NCBI GenBank assembly: GCA_910589415.1
Contig: OU342634.1
Location: 4,278,001 to 4,342,000, forward strand
Direction: 5' to 3'
Length of the DNA: 64,000 nt
Source: Malachius bipustulatus
Lineage: Eukaryota > Arthropoda > Insecta > Coleoptera > Melyridae
Of this stretch, positions 1 through 10,657 are shown piece by piece. Below the pieces are notes generated by a model that was not told the origin of the DNA, searched no databases, and worked only from the letters and a program-made list of their open reading frames with translations. Within the stretch, counting starts at the first letter, position 1; each line of letters begins with the position of its first letter. A program made the position numbers and the translations under genes.

Positions 1-58
1 GTTTCTCGATGGCAATTTCGGGATTAAACTCTTCATCGTCAGCACTACTAACCTCATT

Positions 59-838
59 CTAACTTGAGCTTTCGAGGGACTCGTATTCCTCGCTTTTGTC
101 CTCGAGATTTTCTTGTATTACTTGACTTACTCCCACAGAATCTTCATTTTGTGATACCCCTTCTCTGTCGTTACCAAGTAGTGATATAGGAACCTTTTCT
201 TCAATATCTTCCATCACTACTACATCTCTACTTATCAAAAGAGCATTTTTCTTGGTATTATAAACTCGATATCCTTTGACGTTTTCACTGTATCCCACAA
301 GAATCATTTTTTCTGACTTCTTGTCTAATTTCAATCGTTTTGCTTTTGGAATATGTACCATTACTGCACTTCCAAAAATTCTTAAAAAACTTACATTTGG
401 TCTCTCTCGCGTCCACACTTCAAACGGTGGCTTATCATTCAGGCTTACATGTATGGATCTATTTTTCAAATAATTTGCAGTATTGACTGCTCAGCCCAGA
501 ACTTTTTCTACAATTGAACGATTCATTCTCTTTGAACAGCCATTCTGTTTGGGAATATACACATTTGGTTTTTGATGTATTATTCCATTAGCATCTAAAA
601 AACTCTCAAAATGTTTATCTGTAATCTCACCACCGTTATCTGTTCTCAGAATCTTTATCTTGGCGTTCTGTTGATTTTCAACCATATTTTTTAAAAAGAT
701 TTTGAAGTATCCATAAACTTCATCTTTAGACTTGAGAAAATAAACAAACGTCATGCGACTGTAGTCATCTTGAAAGGTTAAAAAATATTTGGACCCTGCA
801 ATAGATTTGGCTTCCATTTGGACCACAAACGTCGACAT
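59..838 (-). pseudogene. Copia integrase core and C-terminal region (fragment)
   Basis: Two minus-strand reading frames (491-838 and 59-469) together give the Ty1/Copia integrase. The upstream frame carries the catalytic core: FLTFQDDYSR near its start (second D of the core), LRTDNGGE in the middle and QNGCSKRMNRSIVE near the end, the last containing the position normally held by the catalytic Glu region. The downstream frame has the Copia-specific C-terminal signature PFEVWTRERPNVSFLRIFGS followed by MILVGYSENVKGYRVYN. A stop and a frame change at about 480 separate them, so the gene is inactive. The reverse transcriptase that should follow lies beyond position 1. Identification rests on well-known Copia motifs and is firm; activity is excluded by the breaks. 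Confidence 0.9.
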
Positions 839-1265
839 GAATTACTTCCAAAACTCTTCACATTTTACCTTCACATCAAATAGTGCAACTCTGCTTCCCG
901 TGCCATTTATTCCACTCTAGACCATCAACGATACCATTTTTAATTTTGGATAAATCTGAAAAATTTAAATGGCCTAATCTTCGATGCCATACATTACTGG
1001 AAACTGTTAAAAGGCACTTGTTTGCTTTAATGCTCAATTTATATACATTATCTACAAGGAAAATTTTACAGCATTCTTCATCAAAAATAACTCGATTATA
1101 TTTTATTATTATATTTTTTCGTTATATCTCTTGGTCGACAATACCATTTCTGACTAGTTGACTTATTGAGAGCAAATTTGTTGTTACTTCGGGTACAAAC
1201 AAAACTTTCTGTATAGTGACATCCAATTCTTTATCATCCAGGACTGTCTGAATGTTAACATCTGT
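839..1265 (-). pseudogene. Copia protease end, GAG-pre-integrase and zinc-binding region (fragment)
   Basis: Reading the minus strand from about 1260 down gives VLFVPEVTTNLLSISQLV, the usual segment between Copia protease and integrase, and then WHRRLGHLNFSDLSKI, the GAG-pre-integrase histidine motif. The paired cysteines of the HHCC zinc site are only partly readable because of stops. It joins the integrase core at 838 without a gap, and the protease start lies at 2545-2799 on the far side of a 1.27-kb insertion. No frame is open for long, so this is decayed. Confidence 0.8.
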
Positions 1266-2543
1266 AACGTTCTATTTGAGAACCGTTACAATTGTTATTA
1301 ATTTTTATACCATAGTAGTTGGCTCTTTATTTCATTTCTTATAAATAATTTAAATTTACCGCCTTCGTCCCGTAGGTAGGTACGTTATTATTAATATTTT
1401 ATAAATCGATGTCGTTCTCCGCGATCGAAGCAAAAATGCTATCGGGAAAGGGAACGTTATCTGGTCAGAATCCGACGTCGGCATCGCGATATACCTACTA
1501 CCATCGAGAAGCCTGACGGCCGAATTATATTTTTGGTTTCCCGTAATTTTGCTAATTTTTTTTCTTAAATTATTTCAATATGGGCGGTTTAACCGGTAAG
1601 TTTCTATAACTCATTAATTGTTAATCTATATTTTTTTAACCCGTATATTCATAATATAAAAACTTTGCCTCAAGTATTTCAGCTTATGAGTGCCGGTGTT
1701 AATGTAATGAAGACGATATCTGCACGAGATGGCGTTTTGTCTTAATTATCAAAATTTTACTCAAATTTATTAAATTTTCTCTTTAAACAAACTGCTTATT
1801 GCATGTTGGTTTTGCTTTTCGGTCAAGAGATATAGCTTCAGAAATTAAAGTCAGTACGTTTTTTTTTTTTTGATCACATTCTACGCATCATCTTGGCAGA
1901 TATCGCGAGTTTTTCTATATAATTAGACCACCGTTTAATTCACCTGAATTTCCACAGCGGATCCCTAGGAGCCTGAAATTCGATCAAATTCATGCTGATA
2001 TCTATACGCTCCACTCAGAAGTTTTTTTTTGAAAGATTTGAAGACTCCCTCTGAAACCGAGGACATAAATTTCTGATCTCCTTTGTTATACCTACTGGAA
2101 CTCCGTTACCGAACCATATCAAACCAAATCGGATTCTCAAGATAAGTGGACCATACCTACCTAACTTACAAACAATAGTTTCGATCGTCATTTTCAACAT
2201 TATTTCCTCTTCACCTTAATTTGCATTTCAATTATTAATGTCTCTTGCGTTGATGTAATTAATAACTCAATTTAAGTAGTGTAAACCAGAAGCAATACTT
2301 ATAATGTAATTGGCAGCGTTTTTTTATTGTTATTATTTCATAATTTATTTCTGTGTATCGGATGAATTTTTCCTTGTAAAATTTATTTCCATATTTTGTT
2401 ATTAAACTATTTTTTTTGTTGATCTCAGGTTGCTTGATATCCTTTCCCCACTGTAACTTGCCCACGACCCTGGTGGAAACTCATGATTTAATTTTTTATT
2501 TAAATTAAAAATAGTTATCTATTAAATCCCTAAAGTAAACGTT
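1266..2543. mobile_element. 1.27-kb unclassified insertion inside the Copia pol gene
   Basis: The Copia protease is cut at about 2543 and resumes at about 1266. The hexamer AACGTT occurs at both edges (1266-1271 and 2538-2543), as expected of a target duplication, although removing one copy does not restore a perfect frame. The inserted sequence is AT-rich and has no terminal inverted repeat or recognisable protein that I can see; the 68-codon minus-strand frame at 2259-2465 matches no family I know. Type of element unknown. Confidence 0.5.
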
Positions 2544-2544
2544 A

Positions 2545-2799
2545 CACATCAACCGCACAGGACACTTTGATTCTTTCTTCATTCGCCACCATAATTTCAC
2601 TGCAATTACCAGGATTTCTGCTATTAACCAAATAGTTTTCATTTGTAGTTATATGCATACTGGCGCCTGAATCAATATACCAACCATTTTTGCTAAAATG
2701 ACCACTTAGAAAAACAACACTGAATGCATTGTTGTTATCTCTATTAACGGTAGAAACTGTTGAATATAATAATATAATATCAAATGTAGGTATGATCAA
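2545..2799 (-). pseudogene. Copia aspartic protease (fragment)
   Basis: The frame contains WYIDSGASMHIT, the Copia-type retroviral protease active site (catalytic Asp in D-S-G), followed by the substrate-flap region VANEERIKVSCAVDV. The gene then runs into a stop at the edge of the 1.27-kb insertion. It sits between the Gag zinc-knuckle region (2910-3252) and the integrase pieces (59-1265) in the order Gag, protease, integrase expected for Copia on the minus strand. Confidence 0.85.
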
Positions 2800-2909
2800 G
2801 TAGATAGGTTGTCGTTGTTAGGCAAGTCTGTTTTCAGTAATGTAAACAAGTTATGATTAATTATGATGAAGTGTCGTATAGTTATTATGAATATTAAATA
2901 TTTTTGAGT

Positions 2910-3252
2910 TCATCTTTTGCTCTTCTTGTCCTGAATAAAGTCCTCAGTCGTCAAAAGAAACTGCTGTTGCCGCCATATTTGGGCAATTACTTTTAAAACG
3001 TCCTCACTTATGACATTTGTAGCAATTGACATCCTTCCTGACGTTGACATTTGGATTGACCTTACACTGACCCTGCCTATTCTGGCTGTGACTATCAATC
3101 TTCTTCTTGCAGCTCTGCCAAGGCTTCTGTTGCTTCTGCCACTGCCATGCGCCATCGCCACTTTTACTTGCAAACGCACTGCCGGTTCTCTCGACACTGC
3201 CAACATCAATATCCAGGAGCTTTTTTTTTAATGCTGTCGATAGAAATAACAA
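2910..3252 (-). pseudogene. Copia Gag C-terminal zinc-knuckle region
   Basis: Two overlapping minus-strand frames together carry a basic region and NCYKCHKC, the start of a CCHC nucleic-acid-binding knuckle; the frame then shifts and the remainder of the knuckle is only partly readable. This is the nucleocapsid part of the Copia Gag whose N-terminal part is at 3228-3740. The change of frame marks a single indel near 3230-3250. Confidence 0.65.
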
Positions 3253-3740
3253 TTCCTGAATGCTCGATTGCCATAATCATCGGCGAAAATTTCTCTGGTA
3301 AACATGCTAGCAACAAGGAACCATTCGTCGTCGATCTTGAAACCTGTTCCTCGTAATCTCAGTGAAATCACAACAATCTGATTCACATATGAACTCACGG
3401 AATCGCAGTCTTCCATCCTCGTGAAGATTAATGAGCGAAGGAGTGAAATCTTTCTAACGAAACCTGTATCTGCGAACATGGTCTTCAGCTTATCCCACAA
3501 TTCCTTTGTCGTTTTCGTGTCTTTAGTATGGACAAATAGAGACGAATCGATCGTAAGAATAAGCTTTGCTCTAGCTTTCGCATCATTATTGCTTCCCGCA
3601 GCAGCATCGGCTGTCACCGTACGATTGATGCAAGAATCAAGACCATCCAAGATTGAATAATTTTTGGCCGCAAAAGCCCAATCATCGTAGTTTTCACGCC
3701 CACATAATTTTGGTACACTAGCGATGTTATTCGTAGACAT
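3228..3740 (-). pseudogene. Copia Gag N-terminal domain
   Basis: A 170-codon frame beginning MSTNNIASVPKLCGRENYDDW, with LDGLDSCI and TTKELWDKLKTMFADTG: the layout of the Ty1/Copia Gag capsid domain (UBN2-type family). The start codon lies just downstream of a 31-bp tandem repeat and the primer-binding site, the usual place for Copia Gag. The frame breaks at its C-terminal end where the zinc-knuckle region continues in another frame. The element is therefore recognisable from its 5' LTR to its integrase but broken several times. Confidence 0.85.
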
Positions 3741-3776
3741 TGTCTTGCCTCGTTCTATGCACTCGCGTTTTCTGTT

Positions 3777-3869
3777 GTAACTTTACTTCCTTTACTCGAA
3801 CACCGATGTAACTTTACTTCCTTTACTCGAACACCGATGTAACTTTACTTCCTTTACTCGAACACCGAT
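3777..3869 (-). repeat. Three 31-bp tandem repeats in the Copia leader
   Basis: Three identical 31-bp units (3777-3807, 3808-3838, 3839-3869) lie between the primer-binding site and the Gag start. The units end in CACCGAT. They occupy the untranslated leader of the Copia transcript; no function can be assigned. Confidence 0.95.
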
Positions 3870-3883
3870 AATATCTGGCACTG

Positions 3884-4085
3884 GAGTACTCTGGCCCCAT
3901 AACCTGTTATTATTAATGATTATTATTTTGTGGAAGAGGGAAACAACAACACGCTTGCTGAGCATTCTGCATGAGATTATATTTATTCTTGGCACTTCAA
4001 TAGGAACAACTAACTAACTGACAACATGTCACTTAATAACAATGAATGCAACCAAACAACAGTTTTGTTACAATAATTCTGTTAC
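3884..4085 (-). mobile_element. Copia 5' LTR and primer-binding site
   Basis: On the minus strand a TGTAACAG...AATAACA segment (4085 down to 3905, about 181 bp) is followed at once by GGTTATGGGGCCAGAG, the type of primer-binding site known for insect Copia elements (internal initiator-methionine tRNA fragment). The LTR contains AATAAA at about 3990, a possible polyadenylation signal. The partner LTR would lie beyond position 1, so the LTR ends are inferred only from TG/CA and the adjacent primer site. Confidence 0.5.
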
Positions 4086-4203
4086 AAGACAAGTTAATTT
4101 TAACTCTTGATCTCTAAATTATAACAGTACCAAAGCACTGCAATTAATTGCAGGTGGGTATTGCTTTATTGGAGTTTCTCTCTAGTCCTTTGCTAAGCCT
4201 TTT

Positions 4204-4803
4204 CTAATTATATGGCTCCAACGTAAAGCAATGCCCTCCATGTATTACTTCTCCCTGTGCATTAGACGTAGATGTATCTAACCCGAACAAATCTAGGAAG
4301 GAACGAGGCTCTTTTTCTTCAGTCTCCAACTGGGAACTGTTATACATGACCCGAATCGAAAATATCAACATTTCTTTGAGGTGATTTGACTCCATAAACG
4401 AAATATCATTAGTTGGGGTCATCAATAGCTTACCACCTCCTGAGGAGGCATGGACCTGAGCCTGAACTACTACTACATTCTTAGGCAATACAGTGTCCTG
4501 TCCTATAAAAAACACGTAATTGAAAATCCCGTTTAGGTAAGTGTACAAAATACTTAAAATTCCAGAAAAGGGGGGCTGCTTTGAAAAACACCCTAAATAG
4601 AAGCAAAAATTGAGTCATGCAACTTGCTGAACCATTTAGAAAAATACCCAATTTGCTTTAAGAACATACAATCACTTCCGGATGAATCAGATAATTCTTC
4701 CACTTGTTTTTGTAGCATTTCCATCTTTTCCGTTAATACATGGTACTTCTGAGCCTTCTTAGCCTTGGAAGGGTTTGAATAATCTACTTAAATCGACCTC
4801 TTA
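4204..4803 (-). pseudogene. Unidentified two-exon coding remnant
   Basis: The minus strand from 4803 reads MPKRSI, a stop, then an open stretch with HVLTEKMEMLQKQVEELSDSS, a short coiled-coil-like segment ending at about 4660. After a possible intron a second open block (about 4510 to 4208) begins behind a TTTTTTATAG acceptor and contains VVVVQAQVHASSGGGKL and PRSFLDLFGLD before a stop. I do not recognise the family. A small accessory protein of a neighbouring DNA transposon is possible but unsupported. The in-frame stop near the N-terminus suggests a dead copy. Confidence 0.35.
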
Positions 4804-4965
4804 GGCATTGTGTAATTTTATTTCACTATTAACGAGAAACAAAATTCACGTCAATCTAGATCAACTGCACAAGACGATACAATGAATAATGCGAGGCCCA
4901 GCAATGGATAACTGAGCTGGTAAGTTTTTTATCTTTCAACTTGTGAATCACTGCACGATACCTTA

Positions 4966-5671
4966 AGGTGGATCCACATCAATACAAATTTTCGTTGTGA
5001 GTTGTTTTTGACACAAATTTCTCGTGTGCGGCGGAATATTCATATATGTGGACTACGAGCCGCAAATAAATTCACGCAAACATTTTTGCAACGAACGACG
5101 CACACGATCCGATGAGCTGTCGGTTTTCAACCAACTTCAAAGGGATTTGCTCCGCACAGTGATATTAATGTGGACGTGAATCAGTGCTTGTGAATTTTTT
5201 TACTAGATATTTTGGCTACTTTGACACAAACTTGACATTTTTTCTTCACATCTTCAATTCCTACACCACATGCTTTAGATATTTCGTCCCATGAATCCTT
5301 TTTTTTTTTTATTTTATTGTAATGATCATGGTGTTTAGGATTCCATAGCAGATCATGTTCAGAATATTCTTGAATGAGATGCACAGAATCTTTATTGTTC
5401 CAGTCCATCTTTTATTTTATAGACACCTTCTTTTTTATAACGCCTATATTCACACTGATCGCATAGATGTAATAATATAAAAGTGAGTGAAGCGAATGTT
5501 ATTATTTCAAATATGGATCCGCATTCCAAAAGTGGATTCGCGCGCACAACGAACAAGATATAAAAATTACGTGGTAAAATATTTCATCAGATTTAAATTT
5601 ATGGCGCAAATTCTTTCGCTGAATTAAACACACAACGCACAACGAAAATTTGTATTGATCTGGATCCACCT
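4966..5671. mobile_element. PIF/Harbinger-type element with 40-bp inverted ends
   Basis: The left end begins AGGTGGATCCACATCAATAC and the right end is its inverted copy with few mismatches over about 40 bp. Both are flanked by TTA (4963-4965 and 5672-5674), the target duplication typical of PIF/Harbinger. The 706-bp body contains a MADF-like ORF (5181-5408) but no transposase, so this is a shortened, non-autonomous copy that has kept part of the DNA-binding protein gene. Confidence 0.8.
5181..5408 (-). CDS. MADF/Myb-like DNA-binding protein, truncated
   Basis: The 75-residue product shows the first half of a MADF domain: LIQEYSEHDLLWNPKHHDHY followed by KKDSWDEISKACGVGIEDVKKK, matching the tryptophan spacing and the W..I...C.V....VKKK helix of MADF domains. 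Harbinger elements usually carry such a protein as the second gene beside the DDE nuclease; it binds element DNA and helps import the nuclease. Only the N-terminal half of the domain remains and the frame ends after KKIHKH. It starts with ATG inside the element's inverted repeats. Confidence 0.65.
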   Translation of the reverse strand: MDWNNKDSVHLIQEYSEHDLLWNPKHHDHYNKIKKKKDSWDEISKACGVGIEDVKKKCQVCVKVAKISSKKIHKH

Positions 5672-5973
5672 TTACATACTAAGAAGTTAGTAAAATGAAC
5701 AGAATATGAGTGAATAATAATCTTCTGGCGTATTCGATCCCCATCGGATCGTAAACACAGAAAGTTTTTTTTTTATCAAGTCGATGATAATTAAAACAAA
5801 ATGATTTCTATTAAATTATCTTTGAGAAAACTAATTCATCTTTCTTGATATTTATTTGTCGCGATAAACGTTTCGAATGGTTTCCCTCATAAATCGGCGT
5901 TGAAAGTATTTCATCAATTATTTGAAAGGTTCCATTGTTCATTACGTGTAGATAATGCTCACGCAAGTCCCTG

Positions 5974-6177
5974 TTAACCATCTAGTCCCAGATAGACTTG
6001 GATAATCAGGTTAAAATCAGGAACATTAAACCGAGCTACAACGTAGTCTCGGTCGGTCTCGACCTTCTTATAAAAATCGATGATGTTCACTAAACAATTG
6101 TCGAAAAATTGGATATTGTTTTTAGTGGTCGTCCATTTGAACTCTTCACATAGGGTCGGATTGATTAACCTAGGCAT
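5974..6177 (-). pseudogene. Possible C-terminal piece of the PHD-YqaJ transposon protein
   Basis: A 67-codon frame (FKWTTTKNNIQFFDNCLVNI... then VARFNVPDFNLIIQVYLG) lies directly downstream of the YqaJ-type exonuclease block on the same strand. I recognise no motif of its own. It may be the tail of the same large protein, separated from it by stops, but the assignment is by position only. Confidence 0.3.
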
Positions 6178-6293
6178 GTAGTAAAAGTGATAACACTTTC
6201 AGTTTTGGGAACATCATTCTTTACCAAAAGCTGCAATCTCTCTCAATTCTTTCGATCTTTATTTATTCTTGGCCATAAAATATAACTAAATAA

Positions 6294-6958
6294 CTAAAAC
6301 AGTAACCCTTGGATTTGATGGTGGAATTCGCTGTCTCGTTTTAGTTTCCCATTTCTTGTTAAAAACGGTAATTTAGACGTGTAAAAGTCATCGGTACCTT
6401 TCGTATTGAATGGACACTTAATTTCTACAATGCCCTCGCTGTTGACGAGTCCATCCGGTGAGCCACCTAGGAAGTGATATTGTTGATGTATGTTCAGACC
6501 AGTTTGAGTAATAATATTATTTGTCTGTGATATAATAAGCTTGCCTCGCCTTATCTTCGTTTCTAATACCATAATATTATTATATCGCTGGCATATGGGG
6601 CAAGTCTGTATTTAAAAAAATATTTTTTGGGATATTCAGCAGCCTCTGTTTGCTCGCTGATTTTCAATCTTTTTCTTCTTTCAATGAACCAGAGACTCGT
6701 GTTTCTTTGCTCACGGGAATTGCACTCAATGTGGGCAATTTCACAGCTGGTGACATTTTCGAGCTCGCTTAGGAATTCCTTACATTTGTCTGCCAAATTC
6801 TCAAAAGTAATTTGGTTTGCTTCGGTGGCTTCGATTGGCGGTACAATTCTTCCATTTATCGGATCACAAAATTTGCAATCGAATGATCCGGAAAAAGTCA
6901 CGTTTTTGTCCGGGTTGACGCATTTTTGATGAATCCATGACTTGCATGAATCGCACAT
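6294..6958 (-). pseudogene. PHD finger plus YqaJ-type recombinase domain (broken)
   Basis: Two minus-strand frames adjoin. The first (6958-6563) opens with CDSCKSWIHQKCV and then FDCKFC, the C-terminal half of a PHD-type zinc finger, followed by SREQRNTSLWFIERRKRLKIS, which looks like the first conserved block of a YqaJ viral-recombinase/exonuclease domain. The second frame (6572-6294) contains YHFLGGSPDGLV and IVEIKCPF, the catalytic Asp and Glu-x-Lys motifs of that nuclease family. A frameshift near 6570 separates them. YqaJ nucleases degrade one DNA strand to prepare recombination; here the domain is linked to a transposase (7202-9295) on the same strand. Confidence 0.65.
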
Positions 6959-7201
6959 TACCCAAGATGCTGTATTGTCGAGCTGGCCAGCCCCGCAATA
7001 AAGGCATTACCTGAATCCATTTCTTGAAGACTTTCTTCATCGTCCCAAATAGTGGAGAATTCAGGTTCCGATTGTACAGCTGTTTGCATGACCTCATTTT
7101 TCAGGAACGCTTAAGTAAACGAATTTCGAGTACTTTTGTTCTTACGATTCCAGTGTTTCTGTGAGGATAACTCGTCATCGGGGTCGGGGACTTCTCTCTT
7201 T

Positions 7202-8269
7202 TTACAGCCTTATAGCTAAACGTTTCTTAGGAATCTCAAGTTTTACTTCTTGAAATGTACCTAAAACGTACTCTCTAACAGGTCTTAGAAACCTTGATGG
7301 TTTCATATCTTTTTTCCCTGCTAATAAATTATTTTTCAGGAACCCGAAATATCCTTCAACGAGGGCTTTACTAAATCTATCCTTATCATAAACAGTTCTG
7401 ATCATGCAAGCGGTCCACAGAGAAAAATAAGGCATGTACCTATCAAGGACAATCTGTAAGTGACTCTCATGGTAGAAAGGGTTATCATTTGAACCAGTAG
7501 CTTGAAAATGGACGTTATCAAGAACCTTCAGAAAGTACTGATAAAACGGGCTACTTTTGTAAATCGGCAGATTATATTTGTCCCCGGAGGATTCTGTTAT
7601 AGGGTCATCGATGCCGCAATATTTTAGCTCAGTTTGTTCTCCTCTCGTGTCAAATTTGTAAATGCTTTTTAATCTCATTAGTGATTTTTGAACATCTGCG
7701 GAATTGTCCTGTGACTTTGAAACAGTAACTGTATCTCTAAACGAGTCTGTTAAAGTGTTCAAATCTTTAATCGCAATCGCCTTTCCAATAATATTTTTGA
7801 AGAGAGTCACTTGCTCCAGGACATTTTGCCCTTCTTTTCGTAAAAAGGATTGCTTCGCAATGTTTATTGTTTGAGACCATTTTCAAAAAATGAGTACAAC
7901 ATAAGTGAATGGAAATCAAATCTTGAACGTGGTTCCCAAATATTGTTGAAGGGTCATTGAATTGCACGGTTTTACTATACCGTGAATATTCTCAAAACTG
8001 AAATCAGTGACCACGCTTCCGAATATCGGCCACGCTTTGTTCTCTTCGCAAAATGTTCTGAATTATTAACGCGGTTTATCAATAACTTCAGAGTGATGGT
8101 TGGAAGATATCATTTCAAAAATTGGAAGTATTCTTTTATTCCGTTTGACCGAGCAAACTGCGGAATACAAATAAACATGTTTGCTTAATTTATTCGGTTT
8201 TCGGATAACCGAACCGGTCGCGTCGAAATGAACCACGGGCATCAATTCCGGATTTCCCTGCTTTTTCAA
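7202..8269 (-). pseudogene. DDE-type (Mutator-like) transposase core, broken into frames
   Basis: From 8269 down the minus strand encodes PVVHFDATGSVIRKP with LYSAVCSVKR (first catalytic Asp and following strand), VVTDFSFENIHG at about 8010 in a neighbouring frame (second Asp), SIHLCCTHFLKMVS near 7870, and NPFYHESHLQIVLDRYMPYFSLWTACM with SKALVEGYFGFLKNN in the last frame (the Glu helix is expected there). The layout D-ATG / TDFS / E-x-x-F is like Mutator-like (MULE) transposases. At least two frameshifts break it. Upstream at 8846-9295 is a zinc-binding N-terminal block and downstream the PHD-YqaJ region, so the element probably encoded one very large protein. Confidence 0.55.
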
Positions 8270-8469
8270 ACGAATAACTTACTGTTCCTTGCTAAACGTT
8301 TTTATACAGAAAGGTTCGGCTACTTCCTGTATGTATTCCGGATGTTCTCCGTAGTCCTTGTCCCTATCTAAAATGGCGTTACATTCGGGTTTAATCTTCC
8401 CAAACGTGCCGTCGCACTTAATACTCTGCAAATTTCCACATTGCACGAGCCTTTTTTGACATCAAAAAA

Positions 8470-8845
8470 TTTTTTACGCTTATAATAATCTTTATCTTTA
8501 TTGGTCAATGTACACAATATTAGTGTTTTTGACAAGTCAAGTCTGATTTAAAATAATATCACAGGAATGGACCATTAACACATATACATCATGTTCCTCA
8601 CAATCATCATTCCTTATCGTCCGTAAGCAGGACAAACTTGAAAAAATTTTTAAATTTCATACAACATCAGAATAATATGAAAATAATATGAAGAATATCA
8701 CACAAATTTAAATCCTTAAACACATAATAAAATATTACAGAGAGAATTCGAACAATCTCGCACTAACGAAACGACAAGTTCTAAAACAAAAAGAAAAAAA
8801 CAAACAAAGAAACACACTGTCAAAATATGCATTTTCAATTGGTAA
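8470..8845. other. A-rich gap inside the transposase gene
   Basis: No open frame on either strand. The stretch is A-rich on the plus strand (8760-8820) and separates the transposase N-terminal block from its catalytic core. It may be an intron or a small insertion; no target duplication or splice pair is clear. Confidence 0.4.
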
Positions 8846-9295
8846 TCAATTTAACCTTATAAACGCAACATCGAGGGCGTTGAATTCCGAGGGCGTTGAA
8901 TGATTAATATCCTTCAGTGCAATTGACCTTTCCATAACTTTAACGTACCTCGTTAGCTTTTCCGGATGGCAGTAATTTAGACTTGGACTAAAAACCTTTA
9001 CTTTCAGTGATTTTATAACAGTAATGAACGTTTTGCATTTCTTATTGTTATGTTTGCAAATGGCGTAAATTTTAATGGCGCCGTTATTAGCGTTATTTGT
9101 TTTCTTTATTATGGTAGTGCAAACGTTGTTGGCATATTTATTGATCCTGTTTTTCAAATAATACGGTGCATACTGTGTGTTAAGTCTTCGCATGATTTCG
9201 TTATATATGATTTTCCATTCGGACGATCCTATTATGAACTCGTCGTTCAAAGACAGGACAGTTTTTAGGCTTCGAAGGAGACAATTCGGTAACAT
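8846..9295 (-). pseudogene. N-terminal zinc-binding domain of the Mutator-like transposase
   Basis: The 149-codon frame contains IKIYAICKHNNKKCKTFITV followed about 25 residues later by FSPSLNYCHPEKLTR: a C-x-H...C...H arrangement resembling FLYWCH/WRKY-GCM1-type zinc domains found at the N-terminus of many MULE transposases. It lies upstream on the same strand as the catalytic core. The product is otherwise unrecognised, so the family assignment rests on spacing and context. Confidence 0.45.
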
Positions 9296-9968
9296 TTTAG
9301 GAACCTAGCGGAATTACATAATGGACATTATTAGATCGTGATAAGTTGGTCATTTCCTTTGGAATTTCTATCTCATTTGGAGTCACTGATACATCAGTGG
9401 ATATTATTATTTATGTATTGTTAGCAATGTCAACAGTGCCACTCGTACGGATATCGTCATCAGAGCTGTTTTGCAGGTGTGTAGAAGTTAAAAAATTCTG
9501 ATTTTCCGGTATATCAACATATTTGTGATTGAATCGGAAAATTTTGCTTTCACATTACCTTTCATGGAACTAAAGTTGTCAACAACAACCGCAGTTCTAA
9601 TTCCAATGTCTGATTCCGCTAAATGTCTTCCTTGTGAAAAATTTTTCAACAGAAATTGAAAATGCTGCAATGACGATTGAACGTCATTTTTCTCGTCGTC
9701 TTAAAAATTATTTTTAAAAGTAGGTGTAGCCTTTTCTTGAACTGATGACATAGTTACAGCACTATCATCTTTACTGTTTTTTTACGATTCAGTTTCCACT
9801 CTAACGAAGTTAGGAACATATTTCGAAAATGAACATATTTTCCCATATGATGTGTAGTTAGGTACTTTATGTGTGATACTGTATAAGATTCCAAATAGGG
9901 TTCTGTGCAACTTCAGTTATTTAAAGCAAACACTTTTAAGTATCACGAAATGGAAGAGAGATAGTAAT
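9296..9968. other. No recognisable feature
   Basis: AT-rich sequence with a 60-codon minus-strand frame (9488-9670, containing IGIRTAVVVDNFSSMKGN) that could be a further piece of the adjacent transposon protein but shows no known motif. Confidence 0.4.
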
Positions 9969-10032
9969 ATCGAATAAAAATAAAAATCTAGGTCATATGA
10001 GTATAATTTATTGAAAAAGAGCTTGTCAACCG

Positions 10033-10057
10033 GTTTCGGGGGTTAGCCCATCATCAG
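10033..10057 (-). ncRNA. Hammerhead-ribozyme-like core, left arm
   Basis: On the minus strand CTGATGA is followed by TGGGCTAACCC (GGG/CCC stem II with a CTAA loop) and CCGAAACCGG. The two conserved core boxes of the hammerhead and a short stem II are present; the ACCGGT-like palindrome after GAAA could form the short stem III typical of retroelement hammerheads. Self-cleavage is untested. Confidence 0.5.
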
Positions 10058-10632
10058 GACAATTGTCAGTTATTGGCAATTCCAGAAATTTACAGGTGTT
10101 AACATTGCATACAAATGTGATAGATGAAGATGAAGGCTCTATTATAAGAATCAACAACAATTGTCGTACAAAAATTTCAGTGAATTATGTTACTTACATC
10201 GATGTTAAATATAATTTAAACATTTTCGAAGTGAAAAGGGTTGAGATTGTTTTACCTATTGAAGATAGGATTTGATATTACATATTAATTTGACATTTTT
10301 AATAGAGCAAGTTAAACTGGACCGAACCGTGACGACCAGGAAAATGGTCGTCCCGCCTCACGGTTCGGTCCAGTTTAACTTGCTCTATTAAAAATGTCAA
10401 ATTAATATGTAATATCAAATCCTATCTTCAATAGGTAAAACAATCTCAACCCTTTTCACTTCGAAAAGGTTTAAATTATATTTAACATCGATGTAAGTAA
10501 CGTAATTCACTGAAATTTTTGTACGACAATTGTTGTTGATTCTTATAATAGAGCCTTCATCTTCATCTGTCACATTTGTATGCAATGTCAACACCTGTAA
10601 ATTTCTGGAATTGCCAATAACTGACAATTGTC

Positions 10633-10657
10633 CTGATGATGGGCTAACCCCCGAAAC
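10633..10657 (+). ncRNA. Hammerhead-ribozyme-like core, right arm
   Basis: Inverted copy of the left-arm motif: CTGATGA at 10633-10639, stem II GGG CTAA CCC, then CGAAAC at 10652-10657 followed by CGGTTGAC. Both cores read outward from the palindrome centre. Confidence 0.5.

Noticed and set aside
10063..10627. Pair of nearly identical 70-codon ORFs as a real gene
   Set aside because: They are mirror copies in the arms of one palindrome, match no family I know, and end at the arm boundary; more likely chance frames in a non-coding repeat.
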